DNA of 64,000 bases from Lichenostomus cassidix (taxonomy: Eukaryota; Chordata; Aves; Passeriformes; Meliphagidae), in the NCBI GenBank assembly GCA_008360975.2, contig CM039202.1, positions 2,564,675-2,628,674 of the forward strand, in the 5' to 3' direction. The translations under genes were made by a program, and so were the position numbers. Shown here in pieces: positions 10,791 to 22,100 of the stretch. Below the pieces are notes generated by a model, which saw only the letters and a program-made list of their open reading frames with translations, had not been told where the DNA came from and made no database searches. Position 1 is the stretch's first letter. Every line of letters starts with the position of its first letter.

Positions 10791-13383
10791 GATCAGAAGT
10801 CCCTGATCACCCCTGGTGTGACATAGGGATCAGTCCTGTGCTCCTGAGGTTCTCCAGCCTCATTCCAGGGCTCTGTCCATGAAAAGAGTCTCTGTCCACG
10901 AAAAGAGAGAAAAGAGACCCAATTTTCCCCTTGTTTGACGAGGAGCCAACTCACTGCCCATCTCTGTGCTCACATTGCTTTCCTATCAGTGTAAAATTCT
11001 TTTATTCAGAAATCTGTGCACTCCAGGCTCTCGGTGCCATCCTTCCCCTTGTCCCTGCCAAGGGATTCTCTCCTCTCCTGGGCTGCTGAGTGCTCAAGGC
11101 AGGTAGTACTTCTGGCACTGAAGGACTTTTGTGCAAGAGCATAAAAGAATCTCAAATTAGGCCAGTTCTGCCACTCTCCTCTGCAGTTCCAGGCAAGCTC
11201 TCTATTCATCACTTCACTTTTCTGGGGTTTATTCCTGCTGGAAGTCACTTGCTCTGAGGTGTCCAGAGCTTTAGGATGATAAAAACTGATGATGTGTTTC
11301 TCTTCAGTTTCCCTCTGCTGTTCCTTTTATCAATTTATACCATCCACATGCCATATTATGAATTTAACCCATTTTCACGTGTTGCTAAGTGGTTTATCTG
11401 CAAATAAATGCTCAGGTTGTCCTGCTCTGCTCACCCCTGTCACTGCTATTGCAAGAACTAATTAATGCTCATTACAGGAGCAGAATATGAAGCTGCTGCA
11501 TGGAGACTGGAGCTGCCAGTGTTATTCCAGCTGATCCATTTCTCAGGTTGTGTTTAGGTTTCTCCAGTGTTTCCCCACCTTTGTAGGGCCAAGTTTGAGC
11601 AGTTTTCTCAGGAATTTTGATATTGGTGCTGGGTTTATGAAATTCAGGTGAGGATCAGTGTCATTCCCTGAGTAATTTGTGTGGTTCTCAGTGAAAATAG
11701 ACACCCTATGGGAATATCCAACACATGGATTATCAGCTCCCAGTGATTTTTCAGGAATACTTGGTTATTCCCATGCTTAGAGCACAGGCATATCCAGTTG
11801 CTGGTTTAAAGTTACCACTCAGGAATTGTTCAGTGTAATACAGCTAAACTCAAACTGAAATATAAATTCCATCACCCCATATTCTCTTTATGATTACAAA
11901 GTTGATGGGAATCTGATACACCTGACTGGGAATTCTGGAATCTGTACAAGGTTTTGTGTCAGGCACTGTAGAGGCTCAGTGGGACTCCTGTGGGCAATGA
12001 TTCCTGTCTGGTCCTGAAGTCAGGGTGATTTTGGGGGTCTGAGTTCTCACTGCACTGCCTGGTGCAGCTTTACTCATGATCAGAGTCTTGCTGGAGGAAG
12101 AAATATTTGACGAATAAAGCTGTGGAATCACTCAGGTATATTTAAATGTTTCAGTTCCAGTGAAATAGAATAAATAGAATTTGCTACAGCTGCGAGTTCT
12201 GCAAGATCTGACACACAATTTTCATAGGTGGAGTTAAAAACTTTTTAAAATTGCCTCCTTTCCTTTCAGTGTCCACGAAAGGACCATAAAACCAGAAAGT
12301 GTGTTATGCAGATACTCTGAAATACCCGAAAAGGAGAATACAGTCCAAGGAGGATGTCTTTCCACAGTTCAGTCTCTTTTGGAGTGCCTGAACTTCTTTT
12401 TGGCTGATTGAAATCATCTTTGATTCAATATGTGAGACCAGCCAGAGCCTCAGCAGATCAGCAGACACAGCTGAGGTCTTTGACAGACTTCCCACGAGCC
12501 TGGCTGGAAATACAAACCCAAAATACCTGAGATTCTGCTGAGTGTGTCCTCAGTGTGAGCAGAAAGGAGCAGCACTTGGAGCAGGAGGTTCAGTGTGTGG
12601 CTGAGGGGTTATTGTGAGAGAGGCAGATCCGTGCAGCAGGACAGCTCAGCCTTTGGCAATGACCTTTAGCAGCTCCGAGACGTTTAGGAGTTCAGGATTT
12701 CACTCCTGTCTGCATCCCTCCGGCTTTCCTGGCACATCCTCCCCATCCCTGCACAAATCCCGCGGCCATCTGAGCATCTCCCCGGGCCGTGCCGAGGGAT
12801 GGAGGAGCTGAATTCCAGGCTGCCTCCCTCCCTCCCAGCAGACTGCAGAACGTGTCAGCACAACCCCTGCGAGGCTTTCCTCCTGCCGGAGCCTCCCCGG
12901 CGCTCCTGCTGTGGCCATTAATATTTATAAATGCTCCATCGAGCAGCGCTGCTGTGTACCTGAGAGCCCAGCTGGGCTCCGAGCCCCAGCCACGCACCTG
13001 AGCTCAGCCCGGCTGGATCCTCGGGGATGGGGAAGGAGGTGGGGCTGCTTCCTCCTGCCTCTGGATTCCTCCCTCCTTCATTAGTTACCAGAGCACATCA
13101 GCCTCAGCCTTCAGGGCCAAGCTGCAGGCTTATTATTATTTTTTTTTTCTTTTTTCTTTTTTAGTCTGGAGTCTTTTATCACTGTGCTGTGCATTTATTA
13201 CAGGGCTTCGCTCAGCTGTGACCTTGGCTTTGGTGGTTTTTCCACCTTTTGGTGCAAACGCCTTGAGTTGGGTGTGGTTTGCAGGCAGAGAGCTCCGGGA
13301 TTATTATTATTTTTTAAAAACACCTCGATTTATTGCTTTTAGTGCAGTTTTTTTTCTTTTTTTTTTTCAGTCTTGCCAAGGTG

Positions 13384-13560
13384 CTCGGTAGCCATTTGGA
13401 CACAGATGCCTCTCAATTAACAATTAATGTATGCATGTGCAAAGACGCCTGGCAATGAATAATGCATGGCGATCGCCAGCCTGGCCATTGGGTTTGGCCA
13501 GCACGGGCATTGCATGTGGATTATCCTGACGGCCTCAGAGCACACGTGAAGAACGAGTTC
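13384..13560 (+). other. Candidate conserved non-coding element upstream of DPYSL2
   Basis: A repeat-free stretch is rich in homeodomain-type TAAT cores and palindromic words (CAATTAACAATTAATG, ATGCATG, AATAATGCATGGCGATCGCC, CCATTGGG, CACGTG). It lies about 2 kb upstream of exon 1A. Its composition stands out from the degenerate flanks, but conservation cannot be tested here. Confidence 0.3.
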
Positions 13561-13883
13561 CCAGGTGGGGACAGCCACGCTGGGCCCATTGTGTGCTGCA
13601 CTCGTCACCTCTGTGACCAGCCTGGCTCTGCTCTCTGTCCCCAGGGACCCCCAGGGTCCAGTGGGGACAACCCTGGGGAATGACCGCAGCCCTCCCTGCG
13701 CCCCGGAGGGGCTGGTTTGGGTACAAACCCCGGGGGATGAATCCCACAGGGTCCTGGTCACCCGGAGCAGGCGCTGGGCAGCGAGAGCCCGGCCGCGCTG
13801 ACCCTCCGCTCCGGCCGCGTGGTGCTGAAGGGACAGCGCCGGGGGCCGGGCAGGGACCAGCCGGGGGCCTCGTCTGTCCCTTG

Positions 13884-14337
13884 TCCCCATATCCCCATTG
13901 CCTCCCATCTCCCCTTTGCCTCCATCTCCCCTTTGCCTACCATCTCCCCTTTCCTCCCCATTCTTCCTTAGTCACCATCTCCCCTTTCCCCATCTCCCCC
14001 TGCCCATCTCCCTCTGCCCATCTCCCCTCTGCCCATCTCCCCTTTTCCCATCTCCTCCAGCCCATCTCCCCTTTCCCCATCTCCCCTTTTCCCATCTCCC
14101 CTTTCCCCATCTCCCCCCAGCCCATCTCCCCTTTCCCCATCTCCCCTTTCCCCATCTCCCCCTGCCCATCTCCCCTTTCCCCATCTCCCCCAGCCCATCT
14201 CCCCAGCCCATCTCCCCTTTCCCCATCTCCCCCAGCCCATCTCCCCTTTCCCCATCTCCCCTCTGCCCATCTCCCCTTTCCTCATCTCCCCCTGCCCATC
14301 TCCCCTTTCCCCATCTCCCCTCTGCCCATCTCCCCAC
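13884..14337 (+). repeat. Pyrimidine-only minisatellite (CCCATCTCCCCTTT type)
   Basis: About thirty variants of CCCATCTCCCCTTT (14-17 bp) form a strongly C/T-biased tract with hardly any G. It lies immediately upstream of the CRMP2A leader region. Polypyrimidine/polypurine mirror tracts can adopt triplex DNA (general knowledge). Open frames across it (such as HLPFPHLP repeats) are by-products. Confidence 0.95.
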
Positions 14338-14418
14338 CCGCCGCCTCTCCTCGCCCGGTGGCAGGGTCGCTGTCACGGCGGGCAGGAGCGCACGGGGCTG
14401 CTCTGTCTCCTCCTCTAG

Positions 14419-14543
14419 GAACCTTCCCCGAGCCGGAGCCGCCTCTGGCTGCCTCCCCTGCTCCCCCGCAGGGAGGCACCGGGGTCTCCTGGCACTGCAG
14501 AGGCTTCATTGACTCGCAAGGTCACTAATTTCGGCTCCCGGAG
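14419..14543 (+). other. Candidate non-coding 5' exon of DPYSL2 long transcript
   Basis: A segment bounded by an acceptor-like CTCCTCCTCTAG and a donor-like GGAGGTAAGT lies 0.9 kb upstream of the CRMP2A start codon. Just beyond the pyrimidine minisatellite the base composition becomes GC-rich. It might be a leader exon, or just the 3' part of a first exon. It might also be chance, because the upstream array is naturally pyrimidine-rich. No coding potential is recognised. Confidence 0.25.
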
Positions 14544-14689
14544 GTAAGTCCTGGCCGCCAGCTCGTTTTCCTCTCTCCCCCGTTTCCCACAGCCCTCTCC
14601 CATCTGTCTCTCTTTCTCACCCTCTCTCCAGTGCCATCAATCAGCCCCTTTCCCCCCTCAAGAGGGGCTGCAGCAGCAGCAGCGATGCC

Positions 14690-15468
14690 CCGAGCCCCAG
14701 CGAGCTGAGTCAGCGCTCTGCTCCCGCAGCCCCACTGACCCAGCCGCGCTCCCAGCTGCTCCCGCCCTCCGGCTCCGCCGCGCTGGGAAAAGTGAGGAAC
14801 AATGGGATTCCCGGAGCTCTCCACCATTGCGGGGCTGGGGGAGGCTGCGGGAGGAAGGGAGGGAAGGGGCTGAGCACCTCTGTGCCCTGCCGGGCAAGGG
14901 GAGGAGGTGCTGTCCCCATCAGCCTCCCCGGAGCAGCGAGAGCCGCCCGCCGGGGAAGGGGAGGGGGCCAGGGTGGGTGTGATGGGGGCTGCTGCTCCAA
15001 CCTGATCGAGTCCATTTGCCAATTCACCGCTCGCATCACTTCCGGAGCAGTCCTCAGTTTCTGCTGCAGAGTGAGCATTTTTTTTTTTTTTAATTATTTT
15101 TTAAATTTTTTTTTTTTTTGCTTCTCTCTCTCTCACTCCTTTTCCCTCCCTCCCTCCCCATCTGGCTGCTGGGAACTTGAAGCCTCCTCCCTTGATTGCA
15201 GCAGGATCTGCCCCATCCTCGCCTCAACTTTGCGCTGCATCAAAGCCACCGAGCGAGCCACAGGCGGGCTGGTGCCGATGGGGGCAGGGGACGTGCCGGG
15301 CACAGCCCTTTGCAGCTGATGTCGCCGTGTCTCTAGGACCCAGCTCCATCTCTTTCCCATCGCTTCCCTTCTTTTTTCCCCCCACCTCTCCTCTCCCCGT
15401 GTGTGTGTGTTGTGCGTGCAGAATCCTCCTGGTTACCGCTGTTGTTATCCCCCCCGAGCAGGGCGACC
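14690..15468 (+). promoter_or_regulatory. DPYSL2: CpG-rich promoter and 5' leader of CRMP2A
   Basis: The sequence upstream of exon 1A is CpG-rich compared with its surroundings, especially 14690-15010, and lacks an obvious TATA box. This fits a CpG-island promoter of a neural gene. Two T-rich tracts follow (15080-15119 and the pyrimidine run 15361-15400). A GT repeat ending in GTGCGTGCAG at 15421 looks like a 3' splice site. A donor-like GTGAGC sits at 15071, and another donor-like GGAGGTAAGT at 14541-14550. The leader may therefore be spliced from a non-coding exon. No transcription start can be fixed from sequence alone. Confidence 0.6.
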
Positions 15469-15819
15469 ATGGCCGAGAGGAAGCAGAACGGGCGGCAGGG
15501 CGAGGAGGAAGAAGTGCCAGCCTTCTTCAAGAACCTGGGCTCGGGCAGTCCCAAGCCCCGGCAGAAATTCTGTGGCATGTTCTGCCCTGTCGAAGGCTCC
15601 CTGGAGAACAAGACCATCGACTTCGACTCGCTCTCGGTGGGCCGCGGATGTAACAAAGTGGTGGCCAAGCAGAAGGACGTTGCCCACCTGGGTCCGGATG
15701 CTCCGTCCGTCTACTCCAGGCAGAGCGGGAAGGGAGGGGAACCATCTGTTGAATTCGGGAGGAAGGTGGAGATCAGGAGTGCCACGGGGAAGGAGGCGCT
15801 GCAGAACCTGAACGACAAG
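15469..15819 (+). CDS. DPYSL2: DPYSL2 exon 1A: CRMP2A (long isoform) N-terminus
   Basis: This is the alternative first coding exon, 117 codons, specific to the long isoform CRMP2A. The start is the ATG at 15469 in a strong Kozak context (A at -3, G at +4). The frame is open upstream to 15403, but only this Met matches the known N-terminus. Landmarks are MAERKQNG at 1-8, an acidic EEEEVPAFF stretch, the KNLGSGSPKPRQKFCGMFCP block, KTIDFDSLSVGRG, a DVAHLGPD motif and the closing GKEALQNLNDK. The exon ends in phase 0 at a GTGGGT donor and joins exon 2 as NDK|SDRLL. I see no signal peptide or membrane segment, as expected for a cytosolic cytoskeletal adaptor. The long N-terminus is proline- and serine-rich and likely extended. 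Compared with the mammalian protein as I remember it, differences cluster near residues 7-14 and 60-75. The surrounding CpG-rich sequence implies its own promoter. Confidence 0.95.
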
Positions 15820-16447
15820 GTGGGTGCACCCGTGGAGATGTATTTATTTATATATATCTCTATCATGCGAGCACGCGATAGGAACCGCTCCTCTCCACCT
15901 ACGGCCGCTGGGTTTACATCCCTCATCCCCGCTGCCGTCGGGAAGCAGCATCTCCTCTCCAGAGCTCCCCGCAGGTGTGCCAGAGGGAGGCAGAGAAGAA
16001 AGGAAAACCCCCCAAACCCCCCGCCCTGCCCTCCTGCTCGGGGAGAAACAGCCACTTTTTTGTTTGTCGGGCGATTCCCCCGGCACGAGGGGAGGGAAAT
16101 GCCCCACCCAGGCGGGGAATGCAGCGCACCGAGCAGAAAGGAGGCTGTGAGCAAAAGGAGCATCACTGAGCCTCCACCTACCGGGATCAGATCCCTGCAG
16201 GATTCTTCCAGGGGCAACTCCTGCCGCTGCTCCCCGGGGAGAACAGAGGCCGGAGTGACCCCTGGCAGCTGCATTTCAGTGCTGATTTTTCAGCATTTCC
16301 GCTGGCTACGGTGGGGATTTTTGACTCGGGAAGATCTGGGACTTTTCGCAGGAATGTGGCATCCTCGTAGCAACCCAGAACTCCTCCCAGGTTTTTAAGA
16401 CTCCTGCAGATATTTCTGGTTCTCTGTGTCTGTCAGGGTGAAACACC

Positions 16448-16496
16448 ATAATAAAGCCTGATAATAAAGCCTGATAATAAAGCCTGATAAAAAAGC
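16448..16496 (+). repeat. 13-bp tandem repeat, ~4 copies
   Basis: ATAATAAAGCCTG is repeated about 3.7 times in intron 1, 0.6 kb after the exon 1A donor. Each unit holds an AATAAA hexamer in sense orientation. Confidence 0.93.
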
Positions 16497-16670
16497 CCAT
16501 CCTCTCCCCGAGGCAAAACCCACCGAACCCATAGGTCTGGCTGCCCATGCCCATCTGCTTTCCCCAATAAATCGATTTAAACAGGGATTTATTCAGCTGT
16601 GAGCCAGGAAATGCTCGGTGCACGCCTCTGACAATGCTGGCTCCTGTGCAGAGGCTGGGAGAGCAGAAAG

Positions 16671-16697
16671 AAATGAATGAATAAATGAATGAATGAA
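16671..16697 (+). repeat. GAAT tetranucleotide microsatellite
   Basis: A short (GAAT)n tract with one AAAT variant. Confidence 0.85.
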
Positions 16698-18365
16698 GCA
16701 CCCACCAGCAGCCTGCTCAACTCCTGGCACTGGGCAGGAGTTTCTCTGAGCAGCCTGCCGTGGGTTTGGAGCAGCTTTTTCTTCTGGAAGCTGTTTCTGG
16801 GATGTGCCTCCTGATTTTTGGTGCTGCTATGGGTTGTGCAAGCAGGGCAGAGTGTGCCTGGAATTCGCAATATGGGTTTGTGCATCACTTTCTCCTGCGG
16901 TCAGAAAGGTGCAGCATTGCTGGAGGTGATATAAAAATATAAATTAATAAAAATTATGAGGTGTAAAGTACAAACCAGGGGCTCATCCTGCCCAGCTCAG
17001 CCCCGCTGCAGTGACCCAAGGGCTCCATCCAGCCCTATTCCCACAGATTTGTTGTTACAAAGAGCTCCCAAAGGCAGGCCCAGGTTTTTGGGATTCCCAC
17101 ACACCAGGGGGATTTGCTCCACGCTACTCCAAACCTCCTTTCCCAAACCCAAACCAGAGTTTGCCCCTGCAGATGCCTGAGGTTTGCTCTGAGTTGCTAC
17201 CAAAGGAGTAACTTCCCATGATGATTTAGTCTTGTTGGACGAATCAAGGTGCATTTCAAGAACAAAGGGCTTTTTTGTCTCAGGGAGTCAAATGTTCTGC
17301 CACTCAGGACACTTTGAGAGCTGATTTTGGACAATTTGATGTCCTGTGGGACATAAGTATAAGCAGGAAGTACATTAACCCTGAAAAGATCAATTATTTT
17401 CCGATTAAATGGTACCAGCATAATAAAAACTTGAAATACAACCCCGTGAAAAATCAGAGCCCACACAGAATATCAATAATTTCCTTTTAAAACAGTGATT
17501 TTGGTTGTATTTTTAAAGATTACTGTCTACATGTTAACTGAGGGGATGAAATAATGGGATGGTACAGAACATTTGAGTTTTCTCTCATTAGCTTTCCATA
17601 ACAGTGATGCCAGTGGATGGTGTTGAGAGGAGTGGTGAGCACTGGGGGAAGTGAAGTCTCTTGGGATAAATGTCATGATTTGGATCGGGAATTTATTGCA
17701 GGAATGCTTGATCTTTGGTTTTCCAGCTGGCTGCACCCATTGCCTGAATCAATGGTTAAATCCTCAGCAGGTAAAACGTGCTTTATAGGTTTAAAACAGT
17801 CATCCTGTCTGTCACTTACAGAAAGATCTTGTCTTAATCCCCTTTGAAACAGTTAACAAAGCAAGGTGGACAAGCTATTTTTTATATTTTTCTCCGAGGT
17901 CTTAACTGTCAAGAGGATCAAGAGGGGAACGTGATTATTCCACATTAAACTGCAATATATCATTCTGTGGGGCAAGATAAGGGCAATCCAACCTCTGTGT
18001 CTGGGACATTTTGGAGCCATCCATCACGTGCTGCCCCTGGGCTGTGCTGCCTCATCACTCAGGGTTCAGATCATCTCTGGAGGCTCAGGAAGGCTCAGCC
18101 TCACTCCAGCAGTGCTCAGTCAGCTCAGGCTGATTCAACAGGTCTGCAGCTCAGCTCGGAGCCAATTCCAGCTGCCAGCCCTTGGAGAGCTCTCTGTGCT
18201 CCTCCTTCCCGGCTGGATTGCCTCATCTTCCCCTCTGGGCTGCTCCTGGCGCTGCTGGGTCAGTGGCTGGGCTCTGCTCTGGGGTGTGACAGGAATGTCA
18301 CCTTCAGGGGTGGGGACAAACCCTTGGCCTGGCTCTGGGGAGCTGCTGTGCACCACTGCCTGCTG

Positions 18366-18710
18366 GGGGGTTTGGTGTTCAGGAGTTTCCTGCTGAGGGT
18401 TTGGTGTTCAGGGGTTTGGTTCTGTGGGGTTTGGTGTTCAGGGATTTGGTGCCATGGGGTTTGGTGTTCAGGGATTTCCTGCTGTGGGGTTTGGTGTTCA
18501 GGAGTTTCCTGCTGAGGGGTTTGGTGTTCAGGGATTTGGTGCCATGGGGTTTGGTGTTCAGGGATTTCCTGCTGTGGGGTTTGGTGTTCAGGGATTTCCT
18601 GCTGTGGGGTTTGGTGTTCAGGAGTTTCCTGCCATGGGGTTTGGTGTTCAGGGATTTGGTTCTGTGGGGTTTGGTGTTCAGGGGTTTCCTGCTGAGGGTT
18701 TGGTGTTCAG
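18366..18710 (+). repeat. 30-bp minisatellite, ~11.5 copies
   Basis: Units consist of GGGGTTTGGTGTTCAGG followed by a variable second half: either GATTTCCTGCTGT, GATTTGGTGCCAT or GATTTGGTTCTGT. The variants alternate in a partly ordered pattern, so multi-unit blocks were copied. 30 bp is a multiple of three, so several frames stay open. Confidence 0.95.
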
Positions 18711-18774
18711 GCAGTGCCAGGACAGGGAGCTGTAGGATTATTCACCGGATCAGGCTGGCAAAGCCCTCCTGGCT

Positions 18775-19125
18775 CTGTGTCCCAGCTGTGCCCAATCCCC
18801 ACCGTGTCCCCAGCCCAGAGTGCCACGTCCAGGTGCTCCTTGGAAGACACTCCAAACCTCCCTGGGCAGTTCCAATCCCTGACCACCCTTTCCATGAGGA
18901 AATCCCTGCTGCTGTCCACCCTGAGCCTCCCCTGCCCAGCCTGAGGCTGTTCCCTCAGCCCTGTCCCTGTTCCCTGGATCAGACCCCAAATCCCCCTGGC
19001 TGTCCCCTCCTGGCAGGAGCTGTGCAGAGCCACAAGATCCCCCTGATCCCTGTTTTCTCCAGCCTGAGCTCTTTCCCAGCTCCCTCAGGATTCTCCAGCC
19101 CTTCCCAGCTCCCATCAGCTCAGCT
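18775..19125 (-). mobile_element. CR1-like fragment, different subfamily (reverse)
   Basis: The segment runs through CCAGGTGCTCCTTGGAAGAC, a CCTGGGCAGTTCCAATCCCT block, ACCACCCTTTCCATGAGGAA, GAGCCTCCCCTGCCCAGCCT, GAGGCTGTTCCCTCAGCCCT and TTCTCCAGCCTGAGC. This order is typical of a reverse-oriented avian CR1 of another subfamily than the other copies. It directly follows the 30-bp minisatellite. The family name cannot be fixed by eye. Confidence 0.6.
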
Positions 19126-22100
19126 TTGAGCTCAGAGCAGAAGCTGGAAGGTTCCTGATCCCCAAGAAGACACTGCTGGAATGACATCCAGCTCAATATT
19201 CCTGTTCCTTACATGACCAGACCTGAGAGAGCTGCATCCAGCTGGGCTTTGAAAAGCCTTGGCCACTGATTCTTGACCAGTGCCATTGTTCCCAGTTCAT
19301 TTCCCAGATTTCCCAAGTGTGTCATTCCTATTCCTTCTGTTTTCCTCACCTGCTGACTTTTTTGGGACAGAGACAGCTTTTTAGGGTTCATCTACAGAGA
19401 AAAGCAAGGTTGGATTGCAACGGGGATCAAACCCAGGGGCTTCAATCTGCTTTGCAGAGAGCCTGAGCAGCTGCTCAGACCTTCCCACAGCAGTCCAAGC
19501 CCTGGGATCCTGGATCTCTCCCTCATTTTCCATCTTGACACTCCTCCAGTGGTCCAGGTTTTTCCCCTGTGCCCCTTTCATCCCTTTTTTGCCTCCCTTA
19601 CAACAGTTCCTGGCCCTCTGGGAAGCTCAGAGCACAGTGTGTAAACTGCTGGGCTGAACCAACAAAGCCTTTTGTAACAACAATGAATAAACAGAGAGTA
19701 GGAAAATGTTTTTATTTTAGAACTGACAGGAGAGGACTCGCTTGCAAAACACTCTGATGAAGCTTGTGACATGACTGGACTTTTTCCTAAAACCTCAAAG
19801 CTCTCAGGGTCGTGGTTGTCCATTCCTGGAGAGAAATAATGAATAACAGGATGTTGTTGAGAGCTCAAATAATCACAGACTCTGGAACATTAATGGAACT
19901 GTTGTCTAAAACAAAGGAGCTGTTCCAGACAGCTGGAAATGCAGTCCTGAGTTTAATTTGTTACAATGCCTGCAATTTTTCTAGCCTTGTTTCGACAACC
20001 ATTGCTTGGAAAATAATCATGAGGGAGGATGACTTGCACGTTCTTCCAGTGGGTCAGGATGGTTTGGGGCAAAAAAACCTAAGGGTGATGAGCAGAAATG
20101 CTAAATTCATCTGAATTTCTTCTCAAAGCCATCATCCTGCTCAGCTGCTGCTCCATGCATCTAATGGGTGTCTCGTGGAGTTTTACACCCAAAATTTACC
20201 AAAACCACACTCTCATGCAGGAAGGAGCAAGGGATTTTGACACAGAGCCAATGTATTATTTGGGTTAAAGATTTGAGGGGAAAATTAAACATTTGGGGCC
20301 ACATTTCCCTGCTGGGTTTGGAGCTGATGCAGGTTTTATTCTGAGGGATAAATGCAATTCCTGGCACTGTGACAGTGGCACTTTGGTGTGCCACCTTGGC
20401 CATCACTGGGCAGGATTCATCTGGTTTTAGTGGGTGCTGAACAGTTATTTTTTTGGGGGAAATGTAACCCTGAAGTTCTTTATGTTTGACTGTCTGAGGC
20501 ACATCAAATCTGCTGGGATGTTGTGGTAAAACTGGGAAATGATGTTGGCAGCAAAGCTCAGGTGGGGTTGGGAGGTTTGTGGTTCTCATGAACTCTCAGA
20601 GCCCAAAAACCATCAGCATTTGGGAGCAGGAAACTCAGCATTTGGGAGCAGGAAACTCACCAAACCCCAAATTTCTTTGAATTTGTGTGTGATGATGAAT
20701 GTCCTGTTCTGTGGTCCTCTCAGGAATGGATTTCAGGGTGGGAGAAGAGAGGTCAAAATTCCATTTTCTCCCTGAGTGATGATTGTCCTGCAGCTCAGAG
20801 GGAGGCAGAGCTGGCTGGACAGCAAGGGCTGGGAGCTGATGCTGTGCCCTGTAGGTTTTTGGGGCAGAAAAAGGAATTATAATGGCCAAATGCCCTGCAA
20901 ATCACTGAAAACAGCCATTTCTCATGGTTCCCGTGGGCCGGGAGGTGTCAGAGGGTGAAAGGGACAGGTGGTGACAACGACATCTGAATGTCCCATGCCT
21001 CTGTTCCAGAAATTCTGCATTGAGCTGTGCTGCAGGTCAGGGCAGGCTGTGGCTGTGAGCTCTTTGGAGAGAACAGCAGATTTTTGCTGGGGGTTGGACA
21101 ACTCCTGACAGAGCAATCCCTGTCTGGAGCCCTGAAGAGAGCTCAGCTCGTTGCAGGGACAGCACGGGGAATTAACTCTGGGAGGACAACTCACATCGTG
21201 GTGCTCAGGACGTTTCCTCTGAAAAACACACTCCAGCCTCCTTGAAATGCTATTTTTGGAACCTCCTGAAGGGTTCTGAGGATGTTAAAAGCAGCCAAAT
21301 CAATTGGAAGGTTAATTTGAATTTGCAGATCGAATGTACATTCACATCGACCTGTTTGTGTGGCTGGAAAGTGAATTTCCCCTCGTAAAATGAGATGGTT
21401 TGGGTGCAAAAAACCATCAGGCTGTTTCTCTGAGAAGCTGTAGGATTTTTTACCTCCTCAGAGTAAAAAATGTTTGACCTGATCCCCACGGTCATTTCCA
21501 TATCATGACACTTAATTTGAATTTTCTCCTGTAAGTTTATAAAACAAGAGATGCCCGTTGGCAAGTAAACTCCCCTCTGTAATTTGATTTATGGGGATAA
21601 TAGTGGATGGTTCTTTCACCATAATTTGGGAAGGAGAGATGGAGCTCTTCCAGCCTGGATTTCATCCTCCCAACACTTGCAGGGGTTGCTGGATCCATGG
21701 AAAACTCCTTTAAAATCACCAAGAGTTATTTGCAGCTAATGCAACAATTGGCATGGGCAGCATCGTGACAGAAAATCAGCCTGCTGGGGGAACTCCTGAA
21801 AGCTCTTTTGGCCCAGTTTGTTTAAATCCATCTCCCATCCCTCTTTTCATTAGGTTTTGAAATGGATATTTCCATTTGCAGGATTTTTAATTCCACGGCA
21901 AAATGTCTTTGTGGACACACCTTGAAGTATTCAGAAGCCAACTGGGTGTTGCAGAAATTCTGTTGGTTTTGTTGCCATTACACTAAAATTCCACAGAGGA
22001 AGAAACTCTTTTTAATTCTTTTTTTTTTTCCCCAAAAAAAAAGTAACTCCAAAGTGGGAATAAAATTTCTTTGCCAAGTGCTTTCTGGTAGCTCAGAGAA

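Larger units (their letters stand above)
8982..13383. other. Upstream non-coding sequence
   Basis: Apart from the two CR1 pieces at about 10.0 and 10.5-10.8 kb and a short A-run at 9403-9416, I see nothing assignable. Positions 10200-10460 are AT-rich and comparatively uneroded (TTAATAATGAATTG, CAATAATGGCGATTTAATGG) and could be a regulatory element. Confidence 0.5.

Noticed and set aside
1..14400. 3' end of an upstream neighbouring gene
   Set aside because: No recognisable exon, poly(A) context tied to a coding end, or conserved protein segment was found on either strand.
13680..14528. 282-codon + frame rich in HLPFP repeats
   Set aside because: The pyrimidine minisatellite gives the open frame. 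There is no conserved start, domain or splice context.
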